Source: Branchiostoma floridae (taxonomy: Eukaryota > Chordata > Leptocardii > Amphioxiformes > Branchiostomatidae). Taken from it: a stretch of DNA of 64,000 bases. Positions 26,901 through 38,900 of the stretch are shown here, piece by piece (the first letter of the stretch is position 1; every line of letters begins with the position of its first letter). A program made the translations under genes and the position numbers. Location: assembly GCF_000003815.2 (NCBI RefSeq), contig NC_049984.1:17528394-17592393 (forward strand), given 5' to 3'. The notes under the pieces are model-generated. The model was not told the DNA's origin, did not search any database, and saw only the letters and a program-made list of their open reading frames with translations.

Positions 26901-29900
26901 GACCCACACCATATATAGCTGCTGCACCATGGCACAACTGAAAACATAACCATGTTGGCAAAGGTGAAAAGGGGTAATGATTACAAAATGTTGGCAAGTT
27001 GTTCCCCACTTTTAACAAGTTAGGTGTACAATGTGTATTCAGGCTACCCTTGATTAAAATGATGCATAGAGAAACCCAGTAAAGCAATTTCCGTCCATGC
27101 GTTGGTGCTGACTGAATGACTTGATGCATATTCGGTGGTAAAGTGCTGGCTTTGTATCCAGGAGGTCGCAGATTCAATACCCAGTGTGACCGGGTCATAC
27201 CAAAGACATGAGAAAGAGTAGAGAAGCTTAACCCTCTCAACAAGTCATAAAATTTTTTCCTGTATACCATATACGACATATAATTTCAGTCTATACAGGT
27301 GTCAATTAGTACTTTTTGTGTATTATTATTACAGCTGTTATGTAAGGAGTAGACTAGGAAAACTATATATTGCTGGAAAGCTCACAGAATGGCCTTTCCA
27401 AAACAAGCAAAATAAATATCATACCATCAATCTGAGGACAGCAATTGTCATGGAAACCACTCAAAAACACATTTGCAACACTCCCAAAAAAAGCTTCACA
27501 AAAGAAAACATTTGGCTAGGGACTGAGTTTTTTGTGTCATTTATCATAAAACTATGTAGAAATACTCAATTATACATACACAATGCTGGTATGCTGTTAG
27601 AATGACCAAAAACTAAAAATCAAAGCATGATTTCAAATAAGTTCAGTGTTGATAAACAAATATTCACCCCAATAAACAGTTGTGCCCCCCTCCCCACACC
27701 TGTAGTTGTACTATTAAAATAATGAATATGCCTTGTGCTAAATGGCAAATTATTTTTCTGGATGTTCTCCACACATCAGGGAGTCAAATAAATCCTATTA
27801 CTTATGACTTGGGTAGAGAAACAGGTATCAGAGTATCTAAAATGTCAATTGAGACCAGTGACCTTTCTGACCTGACCTGGTCCTCCTCATGCCCCAAGAA
27901 AAACAACAAGGAAGCATGCATGTAGAACTCATTAGACACGGTGATATCAGCTCATTTGATCTCAACAAAAACAGCTGGGTGTTTGCCTTGCTGTCCCTCA
28001 AGGATTTCCCTGTCATCACTCCTGTAAGCCACCAACAAAATTATCCACCAAATTGTCTCCATTTCTGCTAAATTTACTAAATAAACCTGTAGAAAACTGA
28101 AGCCAAAACACACGCTGGAGGCCTCAGAAACAGGGCTCAAATGCTACATCCCTTCTGGTTGGTCAAAGATACAAGCATCCTGATTGGCAGACTCTGCCAA
28201 ATTTCCCATTTCACAGTAGTCAGTTTGAATTTCCCGCCGGAATTAAACCTGAAGCCACGATCGTGGCTTCTCGCGTCCTATGGGAAAGCCACGATAGTGG
28301 CTTCTCGTGCTGAGAGGGTTAACAATCACCACGACCAGCGGACAAGCCCCCTGCTGAAGTGCACACACCAAAGTGTGGCCCAAGTGTTATAGACATTTGG
28401 TACATCTAACCAAGATGCCCCGGGGGACTTTCACTTTAAACCTAATAAATCGTCCATGCGTAGGAGCTGCCCAACTTTCCTCATTGCCAACAATATTAAT
28501 TTCCTGAAGTGAACAGTAGTGACTTCCTCAGACAAATTTGTAACAACATTATTACAGTCAAGTTGATGGAAATTGCACCGCACAAATGAATATTAAGTGC
28601 AATATGTATATTCAGGTTACCCTTAATTGAAACGATGTGGGAAGAAAATCAGCCAAGCTCAATCAATCGCCAGGATGCTGCGAAGCGAGGCGCTCGTCTT
28701 GTTCCTCCTGGTCTCCACACATCGACATGTCACGTCTGCAGCAGATCAGAGCTGCCCAGACAGCTGTAGAACCGAACTACAGAGGTCTGCTTGTCACTGT
28801 CCAGCATTTAGCTATAGCCTTGGAGAGAGGTCCCCCTGTACCTTGGTGGGACATGGAGGAATAACGTACAGCTTTTACCATTGTATCGATGCCATACCAA
28901 CTGGTTTCCAGGAAGGAACTCGAGTAATCTACATCCGACATCTCCGCTCTCCTACCCTTCTGGAAGGGTCTTTCCCAAACATCTCCAGCCTTCAGTCCCT
29001 GTGGATCGAACGGTCAAACGTTTCCACCATACAGCCGGGCGCTTTTAGAGGTCTGTCATCTGTGACTGCTCTTAACCTCTTTAACAACCGCATCTCCAAT
29101 CTGAGTGAGTTGTCATTGTTGTTGTTATTGTAAAATTCTGCACAACTAGACACCGGTACACACCCAGCAAATGATGCTCCCCGATTACAACATACATTGT
29201 ACATCTCTGACAAATAGTCGTAGACATTATTACTGCAAGTTACTCATACCTATTGTATGCTGATAGTGGGGCCGCGTAGCACAGTGGTAGTGTATTTGGC
29301 CCGTGACTGAGAGGTCGCCGGTTCGACTATTGTAGAAACTATAATACTCAACATATATGCAAACTATTAAGGACAAGGTTTTCAGATATGTATTCAAACT
29401 GTCTTCCATAATCTGTCTGCCGATACTGGCAAGCTTAGATTTTACAGAAAATGAAAACAGAATATTGTATAGAGAAAGATATCGAACTTTGTGAAGATTA
29501 GAATTAGTGCCCAACCCCGCCCTGGAAAAAGGGACATATATAAACTACCTGTGTCTGAGAGGATTTGTAAATATTACATATTACCCCTCAAATGCTGCGG
29601 AAGACGAGAGTCATTTTATCTCTAATTGTTCATTTTATGATAAGAAACCTACTTTTGATAGCGGTATCCAAAATACGCGCTTACTTTCCAACTATCCCTG
29701 ACAATCCTATTATCAAAATCAAAGAGCCCGCATAGTATAGTAGAAGTGGGTAAATTCGTCTTCCACTGCCTAAAAAGAAGACGTCAAACCCAACAAAACT
29801 AGTATTATGTACACTTAAGTAGCACATAGTCACAGAATGTAGTTCTTAGCACCATTGTACTTTTCTTTATTATATGTCACGTGTTATTTGAATGTACTTG

Positions 29901-32900
29901 CAATCAGCTCTCGGGTATGAACTTGCAATAAACATATTGTTATTGGGTGAGACAGCTACTCTTTGCAGCCAGGGACTGAATTGCAAGAAGCAAACATTAG
30001 GCAGACTAGATTGTCTGAGGGTCTGGAGCGGCTGTCATTCGACATTAACTCGGGTGACTTCAATACGACAGCAACTGCCCCACATGCAGCTATTATAAGG
30101 ACTGTAGGTTTTGAACCACTCACACAGAGAAGGACCCCTATTCTTTTCGATGAGTTTGGTTGGTAATCTTAACGAGTTCGAGGTGTGGCTCTCCTCCAAC
30201 ACAGGACCTCCAACTAACGTCCTATTCAAGGAACGGCCATAACCAAACATATGCACTCGTTTCCACATTATTTATTTATTCAAATAAATAAATAAATAAA
30301 TGAATAAATATGTACTAGTTTCCACATTATCAAATTGTTACATCTAACATGTACAATAGATTCAGCTTCTTGCTTCTGCTTGCTAATAATGAAAATGTAG
30401 ATACTTTTTGTCATGAAGAATGAACAAATTATTTCTTGTTTCCTCCAGAACCTGACACTTTCCTTGGGCTTAAAAGTCTGACATCCTTGTACCTCCACAA
30501 GAATGCCATCTCAAGCATATCACCGTCTGCATTCCGTGGCCTGCCTTGCCTCTCCATCCTACAGCTGTCCCACAACCTGCTGACCTCTGTGCCTGTTGAG
30601 GCCCTCCTGCAGCCGAAAGCTTTGATGATTGCAAACCTTAACCACAACTACATCAGTACCATCTACAGCAATATCCTGCAACTGAGGAAAAACAAGCACC
30701 TGCAAGTTTCCGTGAGCTACAACAAACTACGATGTGACGGGAACCTGACGTGGTTCGTCTGCAACCTGCCACACCTGCAGCACATCAGTCAGCGCTACTT
30801 CCTGACGTGTGCATCGCCTCAGGAACTCCGAGGTACCGCCCTCGTCACCCGGAGGCAGGACGTGTGCCAGGCCGACATGAGCAGGTCACACAAGGGCATC
30901 GGCTACGCCAAACAACATGACGGCGTGACCACCACAAGTCCAAAACATGACGGTGTGACCACCACAAGTCCCCAACATGATGCCGTGACCACCACAAGTC
31001 CCCAACATGACGGCGTGACCACCCCAAGTCCCCAACATGACGGCGTGACCACCCCAAGTCCCCAACATGATGGCGTGACCACCCCAGGTTCCAAACATGA
31101 TGCCGTGAAGTGCCAGTCTCTCAGCATAAAACAGAGACACACTGTGTGGTTATTCTAGGGGGAGGCCCAATCATTGACAGCACCTATACCCTGGCCATGA
31201 TTGTTGCTGCTGTTCTGCCCCTCCTCCTTGTGTTAGCAGCTGCCTGGACGGCAGCCCTCCTTTTCATCAGCAAGCGCTGGCAGGGCACAGGTCAGGACGA
31301 TCCCAACCAACTAACCAGAACGGACGAGGAAGACGATCCCCCCTACGATGCCTCACGCGGGGCCATTTGGGGTATTACCATGCAGATGCAGAAGACACAG
31401 AAGGAAGGCCGACCGTCGAGCTGTACGCAGTTGGCTACTCCGACACAGAGCCAAAATGTGAGGAGGAAGAAGTGGAAAATGAGCAAAGCACATCCAACAT
31501 CCTGTACAAGAAAGCCGATGGACAGCCCGAGAGTAAGGACAGCACATCTCACGTCCTGTACATTCCAGCTTGTGGACAGCCCGAGAGTAAGGACAGCACA
31601 TCTCACGTCCTGTACAAATCAGCTCATGGACAGCCCGAGAGTAAGGACAGCACATCTCACAACCTGTACAGTCCAGCAACTGGACAGTCAAATGGACCTT
31701 AAGTACCATACGGAGAGCAGCTGATGGACAATGGACAGCAGCTGGATACCAAGTAAAAGTTTCGTTTGCTAAAGAACCCTGAAAAATTTAAATTTCCTGA
31801 AACTCCAGACTTCTGAAAAGGAAAATGGCTTAATGCATCATCTGTATGTTACAAAACCCTTGAGACAAAATATCAAACTTACATGGCAAAAGAATATCTG
31901 GCTGCAGCAACTCATGATCAATTACTTTGGACCAGGAAGAACAGCAGAAATCCAGAATATGATACATGTATTCAAACAACTTTTGATGAATTTTGACAAA
32001 TGAATGCAGTCCCTGTAGATTTGGTTTGACCTCAGTGAGTTATGTGGTGTGTTTGTAAGGTTACAGGTAGAGGGTCATGATGTAAGTAAGTTAGCCAAGA
32101 AATCTTGGTTTTTCTCTGTCATCTATGCGTTAGAAGACACTAGAACACTGTCAAAATGCTTTTCACCATGATTGTAGAAGAAGCTAGAACACTGTCAAAA
32201 TGCTTTTCACTATTGTGGAAGAAACTAGAACTCTGTCAGAATGCTTTTCATCATTTGTAGAAGAAACTAGAACTCTCAGAATGCTTTTCACCATTTGTAG
32301 AAGAAACTGAACCTCTGTCAAAATGCTTTTCACTGTATTTTTGTTACTTAAAAACTGATGTTTAGAAAAATACACTACACTTGATCAGAAGATACCATGT
32401 CTTGACCAAAGAGGTATCTAACATGCTTGAGGAGTATATCTGGTAGCACAGACATAATGAAATGTATCATAACTTTTTTTGACTAGCGTCAGGCATAACT
32501 TCCTTTGTCCAAACACGTGATTCCCTCTTCGACCCTACCATCAAGACTACTAATGTTTTGCACCGTGTACATGTAGTGCTCTATGTTAATTTATTCAGAC
32601 TCGATGTAATCTGTATCTCTGTTAGATTTTATCTGACCCTTACCTCCCTCATGACCTCAATGAAAAGCGGCCAGCAGACCGATTTGAGCTTCATGAATAA
32701 ATAAAGAGTCAAACAAACTACATGTCTACCATGCCGCCTCTATCAGAATCTGGGTGCATCCCCGTCTCTGATCCAATGACTTGCACCCCATTGGCCACTA
32801 AATGGAACGTTTGGCTTCCACCAAGACGGAAATACAAAATGTAACGTTAGTTCCAAATTTCTCGGGACAATTCAAAAGAGACAAATATAATAATTTGGCA

Positions 32901-35900
32901 TCATGCTTCAATTTTCTAACAGTGGAAGATGTAGTTTGTATATTCAGGCTACTCTTAGTTACGGTAATAAAATGCATGAAGAAATGAAGAAATTTCCGTC
33001 CATGCATTGGTGGTGCCTGAAATGACTTTCACACCTTTCCTCTTTACCAATATCGTTTGCTCATATCAAAAGCAAAGTTCTCAGACAAATTTGCAAGAAC
33101 ATAATTTTAATTACAAACCATTGGCAATTTGTTCCCCACTTTTAAAAAGTGAGGTGTACAATGTGTATTCAGGCCAGCTTTGATTAAAATGATGCATAGA
33201 GAAACCCAGTAAAAAAATTTCCGTCCATGCGTTGGTGCTGACAGAAATGACGTTCAAACTTAACGCATATTCAGTGGTAAAGTGCTCCTTTTGTATCTAG
33301 GAGGTCGCAGCTTCAATACCCAGTGTGGCCGGGTCATACCAAAGACTTTGAAAATGGAACATTGTACTTTTTCTGCTGAGCACTCTGCAATTATGGGAAG
33401 GAGTACTGGATTTAACACTCAACACTACCAGCGCACTAGCCCCCTGCTGTAGTGCTTGCACAAAAGTGTGGCCCAAGAACTATAGAGATTGATACATCTA
33501 AACAAGGTGGCTTTAAACTCAATGAAACAATTTCTGCCCATGCGTAGGTGCTGCCCAAAATGACTTTCCTCATTACAAACAATATTTCCTGAAGTGACTT
33601 CCTCAGACATAATTGCAACAACACTTGTTCAAGAGGAAAAGGAAATGGACAGAAAAGAAAAAAAGTTGGCTTAAACAGAGCTGTGCAAGGACATTTTCAC
33701 AACCTGATTGATATGTTTAAATGATATGTTTACTTAACCTACAGCTGTAACGCCGTTTCTTGTGTACGTGTGTGATCTACACATTAAGTTTAGCTAGCTT
33801 CCCCGAAATCAGGTCTTACCCTGAAATGCAGGGCAGTTGTAAACTTTCTTCATCAATTATGTAAAGAAGCACCTGATTAACATAATTAGCATTTCATTAT
33901 ATCTTCTTCCTCTTCTTCGTGTCATCACTACACTTTCCTGCTCCAGTACTCCACACACTCCCTTCCTCTAATTTGCATGATTCATTTCTAACTAGAGTTC
34001 CACAAAACACATACCTTCGCCAAATAATCAAGGTTTGTTATGGATAGTGTCTTTATTCGGGTCTCTAAGTCTCTACGGTCTCACTCATGTAATACTAAAA
34101 GAGTGCCTAGCCAAAAAGTAAGCGACATACATTGTGCTTTTAACAGTTGGAAATTCCCTTTTATCAATTCCAACTGATGTCAAGCGTTGTACTGAGGAAA
34201 ACGTCTTTGTGACTGTCGAAAACCATAGCCAATGTTAGTGTTGGGTGACCTTCCTGATATGCAGGCACAGCCAGGGGTCAAGGCTGGGTTAGCCCAGGAG
34301 CCCACCAAGGCTTGCTTACAGCTGTGCTGTTAATAGACATGTTCAAGGAGACGTTAAGGAGAGACAGTTTTTAAAAAATCTTAAAATGAAAATGCTCAAA
34401 GCATTTTCAAGACAAGCCGCAAGGGTGCCCAAACCTACACCATTTACTCTCGGTCCCACAAGTTATCTACCACTCAAAAATCATGACCACAGCATGTTCA
34501 GAACTTAAGATATCAAACCAGGAAGTTCAGCTACAGTACCGTAACAGGCTGCTAAGGGGCCCAAAATCTAATTGTTTTCAGGTCTCGTCAAGACCTACTC
34601 ACATTTTAAATATCAATACAATCCATCCAGGCGTTCTTGAGTTATGCTGGTCTTCTATACAGAAACATACATACATACTTACATACAAACGCTACCCAAA
34701 ACATAGCCTTGCCATTCTGGAGAAGGTAAAAAACATCTAAGGTATAACAGTAAACTTGCAGATGCAGAGAAAATTTGTTACATGCACTGTAGTTAGCAAA
34801 TACTAAGGGGTATGCGATGAATGTTGGGAAATAGTCTACAGATAACTGAACAAATGTTGAGTCAGACACATTGTATCACATCTGTGCCAGTACACAGATC
34901 AGTACATGCGTAGTAAAATAAAACTCTTGCCCTTTCCTCAAATTGCTGCGGCTATCGTTCCACCTACCTATGCAGGTGGCCTGGTCTTTTTCTTGAAGGG
35001 TGTACCCTGAGGTGCAGCTGCACCTGTCCTGCCCTCCAACCTGCCCACATAGCCCCGCAGGTGCCAGGCTACAGGTGTTCTCTTCAGTACAGGGAACATC
35101 AGCTGAAATATAGAATACACAGAGTCAGATATCCTAGGCTTGTATAGTTGAAGTAGGCTGGTAGTACCACGACTTCTAGGCAATGGTATCCATCGAAAGA
35201 CATCCTGATTCTAAAGGTAGTGCTGAGCATGACATTGGGTCCACTCAATTGTATGCAACAAATCTACATGCACCCTGTTCATAAGAGTAAGGGTCCATCC
35301 TGGTGTGAGTGGTTCAAAACCTAACAGTCTGGTCTCTTGCTTGACACCTTAGAATGTGGTGCTGGTAGCCACCTATATAATGGCAATCCTTTGACTATGT
35401 CATAAATTGCAATGAATAGATAAAAAGATCAAACAGTTTTGATGGGACTTACGCAAGCATGTCTTGCCGTCAGTGTGCAGGTGGAAGCCTGCATCACATG
35501 CACAGGTGTAGTATCCAACCTGGTTGATGCAGCGTTGTGTGCAGGTGTTGAGATACTCGCATTTGTCATAATCTGTAAACAAAACACACAAACATGTAGA
35601 CCATTTTATGCTAAAGGAACAATATAAAGAGATAAGATCATGATAATCATTAATCCAGGACTGGTGACTAGCTTGGCTAAGTCCTCTCTTTGTCTCCAGA
35701 TGTTTCTGTCTTCCATGATGTTTGTTTTAAAGTTTACATCTTCTACCCTGAAATTCCTGGCAATTTATCAAATTTGATAAATGGATAATCAGTCAGTCGT
35801 CAGTCAGTAAGTATACAACAAGGTTGGACAACATTGTCTTAGCCTTTAAAGTAGCATCTCACTCGCTGGCTTATATTGTTCCTGTAGCAGTGCCTTGCAA

Positions 35901-38900
35901 ATCTCATTCTCTACTCCTTGATGGGTATACATATAGCAGGGAATAAGACACTGATGTTCAATGAATGAAAACTCAAGACCACTCACCTACACATGTTGCA
36001 TTGTCTGGCCTCAGCCTGTATCCGTCTCCACAGGAGCACTGGTGGCTGCCAGGAGTGTTGGTGCAGGACCGCTCACACCCACCATTATTGTCCAGGCACT
36101 CATTGATGTCTTACACAAAACAAAAGGACATCTTACATGTACATTTACTTCTCAGTTAAACATACGCTAATGGAATTCAAATGACAGTAATTCTTTATAT
36201 AAATTCTTTACCTTCGCAGGGTTGGACAAGTACACTAGCCCTATTGTCCCGGGCAAGTGAAAGTGCTGTTTGGGCATGTGCATGACCTACACCACTTGCC
36301 CGATTGGGCAAGCAAGATTTTTTCATTGATTGAGTGCAATTTTGATAAATTTTACTGTCAAGCAATGGTCAACAGAGAATTCCATTTCTGGAAGTGAAAA
36401 TGAATATACTTGTATTAGTTGTAACAGTGACATTTGAATTTTGGGCAAGTGAAAAATTGGCTCGGGCAAGTAAATTTTTTATGTGCTTGCCCGATAGGAC
36501 AAGTGAATTTTAGAAAACTTGTCCAACCCTGCTTTGGATGCTTTATGAATGTATGTTTATCTACAGAAATGTTGTTTCTATTGTCACAATGACTGCCCTA
36601 CACCTTAACTTTGAAGATTTGCAAAGACCTCTTTGCTAACAACACAGTCTGCATTTCTTATGACCGCTAGGGTCACAATTCCAAATAGTTTACCGTAACA
36701 AAAAGTATGATATACAAGACATGCTGAAGGTAAAAAAAAAGTTATGAGCATCTATAGTTTATGTACATTTCTTTTTCCTCCAAACAGCCCAGTCAGGCCC
36801 TGGTGTGAAAATGTAACTCTAGCACAAGATCTAAAACTTTCAAATTAGTTTTCTTACCAGAACACCTGTTGGACCTGTCCTGTTCCATGATGAAGCCATC
36901 CTGACAGCTGCAGGTGTATCCCCCAGGTGTGTTCGTACACACGCCGTACACCTGGTCACAGTCGTTACCCCACTTGTTGTGGAAGCTACACTCATCAACA
37001 TCTGCAGGAAGAACACAAACTTCAAGTAGTACATACATGCATACAGTCACTTTTCTAGTTTTTGTTGTTCTGACTTCTCAGGGAAGTAAAAACAGTTATT
37101 GTTCTATTGATATGTTGCAACATACTACAGCACTATGCATTGATCTTTAGCTGTCCAAAGATCCAAGGCATTGCATGGTGGATATGAAATTACACAAAAA
37201 GGGATAGAAAAGTCAAGACTAGTGATTGATTGTGATCCTATATTGCTAAAAACAATCATTTTTGATTTCAGTACTTTATTGACTCAGGTTGATATTGTAC
37301 TGAAAAATCTGTTGCTACCCTCTTCCCATAATCAGTTCACAATAAGACTTAATTGCCAACTGCAAGTCATTGATTGGCCACTGATTTTGTGTACAATACA
37401 GCTTAATAACCTAGAGTCGATTCCGAGTCACCGAGAGGGTTTTGAAATAATATTTGTAATAAGTTTGAACTATTCTAAGCAAAAGAATATTTCAGTCACT
37501 GAAGTTCTAAATTGTTCAAACAATTGAAAATGAAAGTTTGAACATGTTTGAACCTATCTATATATGTTGGAAACATTGGTAAATTAATGGTCCAAATATC
37601 TCTTTATTTAGAACAAGTTAGAAACATCTATGTGTTTTTGTTATTGTTGGAACATGTGATCATATGTTCCAACACTTTGCGTCATTTTTTTTCTCCATAA
37701 AAACTTTTATTACCCCAATAAACAAAGCTGCTAAGATGGGCCTTTTGTTTGGGTCTTCTATCTTTAGATTTTCTTTAGTAGACACTAGTGGCTCTTTTGT
37801 GAAAAGCTGTCAGACAGACACAATTTCCTGTACTTGGCAGGGATATGTGAATTGCCCTCTTCCCAGCCCACTGACCCAGTTTCATCATTTTGTTTCACTG
37901 TTCGAACATATGATCACATGTGATCACAAATGATGAATCTATGTTGGAACAGTTTAGAAACTAACAGAAATAATGGATTTGATGTTAGAAATGTTTCTAA
38001 CATTTATGAACACTATAGAAAATATTTAGGACATCACACAGATGTTATAAATAGTTCTAAAGAGTTACTTATCACATTTAGAATGTTATAAAGATTTTCA
38101 AAATGTTGGAACAAAAGGCAAGAAAGACCCTCTTGGTAATGTGGAATCGACTCTATCTAGTCATTGGCGCTGTCAAACCTTCATTGCCTATATTCACCAT
38201 AGCATAGTTATAGAAAAAAAGGTAAGTTCTGTGAGCCTACCAATGCAGGTGTTGTCTTCATCCAGCTGGAAGCCTGTATAGCAGTGGCAGGTGAAGCCAC
38301 CTGCGGTGTTCCTGCACATCTGGCTGCAGTTGTGTGCACCTGTCTCACACTCGCTAACATCTGACAAAGGGGACAAGGTAAAAAATTTTCTTATAATCTG
38401 AGGTTCCTTGTATTGTAGAGCTGATAGAGCATTTAGCAAAGGCTTAGATCAAGCAGTATTTATGTATATTCTTAGTTGACTTACAACACTGTAATATCAG
38501 GTGATATATAATGATGCATTAACGATAGCTAATATAATAGTTTTATTCGTATTTATTCATGTCTCAGATGAGGACTCTAGAGTTTATAGGATTGAATTCG
38601 TGTTTGTAAATTGGTAAATTTAACAAATCTAACATTAAACAAATCAACTCCAAAGAAATGAGGATGTTTAGAGAATTGATGAGTACCTTCACAGGTTTCT
38701 CCATTCCCTACTAGTCCAGGTGGGCAGCTGCCACACTTGTAGCCCTTTTGTAGCAGGGTGTTATTTGTACATTCAACACCTGTAGAACAACCAAATTAAA
38801 TACAATAACATTCACATGCTGAGTGAAAAAATTACAAAGCCAGAATCACCACGCCCATTCATTCAGCACCAAGGACAGATGAGACAAAATCTTCCAGGAT

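Larger units (their letters stand above)
29105..30448 (+). other. First intron of the LRR gene
   Basis: Donor CTGA|GTGAGT and acceptor TTTCCTCCAG, 1344 bp. It contains a tRNA-like SINE head, a LINE C-terminal remnant and an AAAT microsatellite; nothing else recognised. Confidence 0.75.

Noticed and set aside
30845-31142. Three overlapping antisense frames over the LRR gene
   Set aside because: They are shadows of the 30-bp coding repeat (a 30-bp period keeps every frame open) and have no domain or start support.
31110-31724. Long plus frame through TM and tail without a shift
   Set aside because: The TM part is right, but past 31370 this frame gives a Cys/Arg/Pro-rich tail without the acidic, Tyr-motif pattern. 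The neighbouring frame is more protein-like, so the tail was assigned to that one. Not fully excluded.
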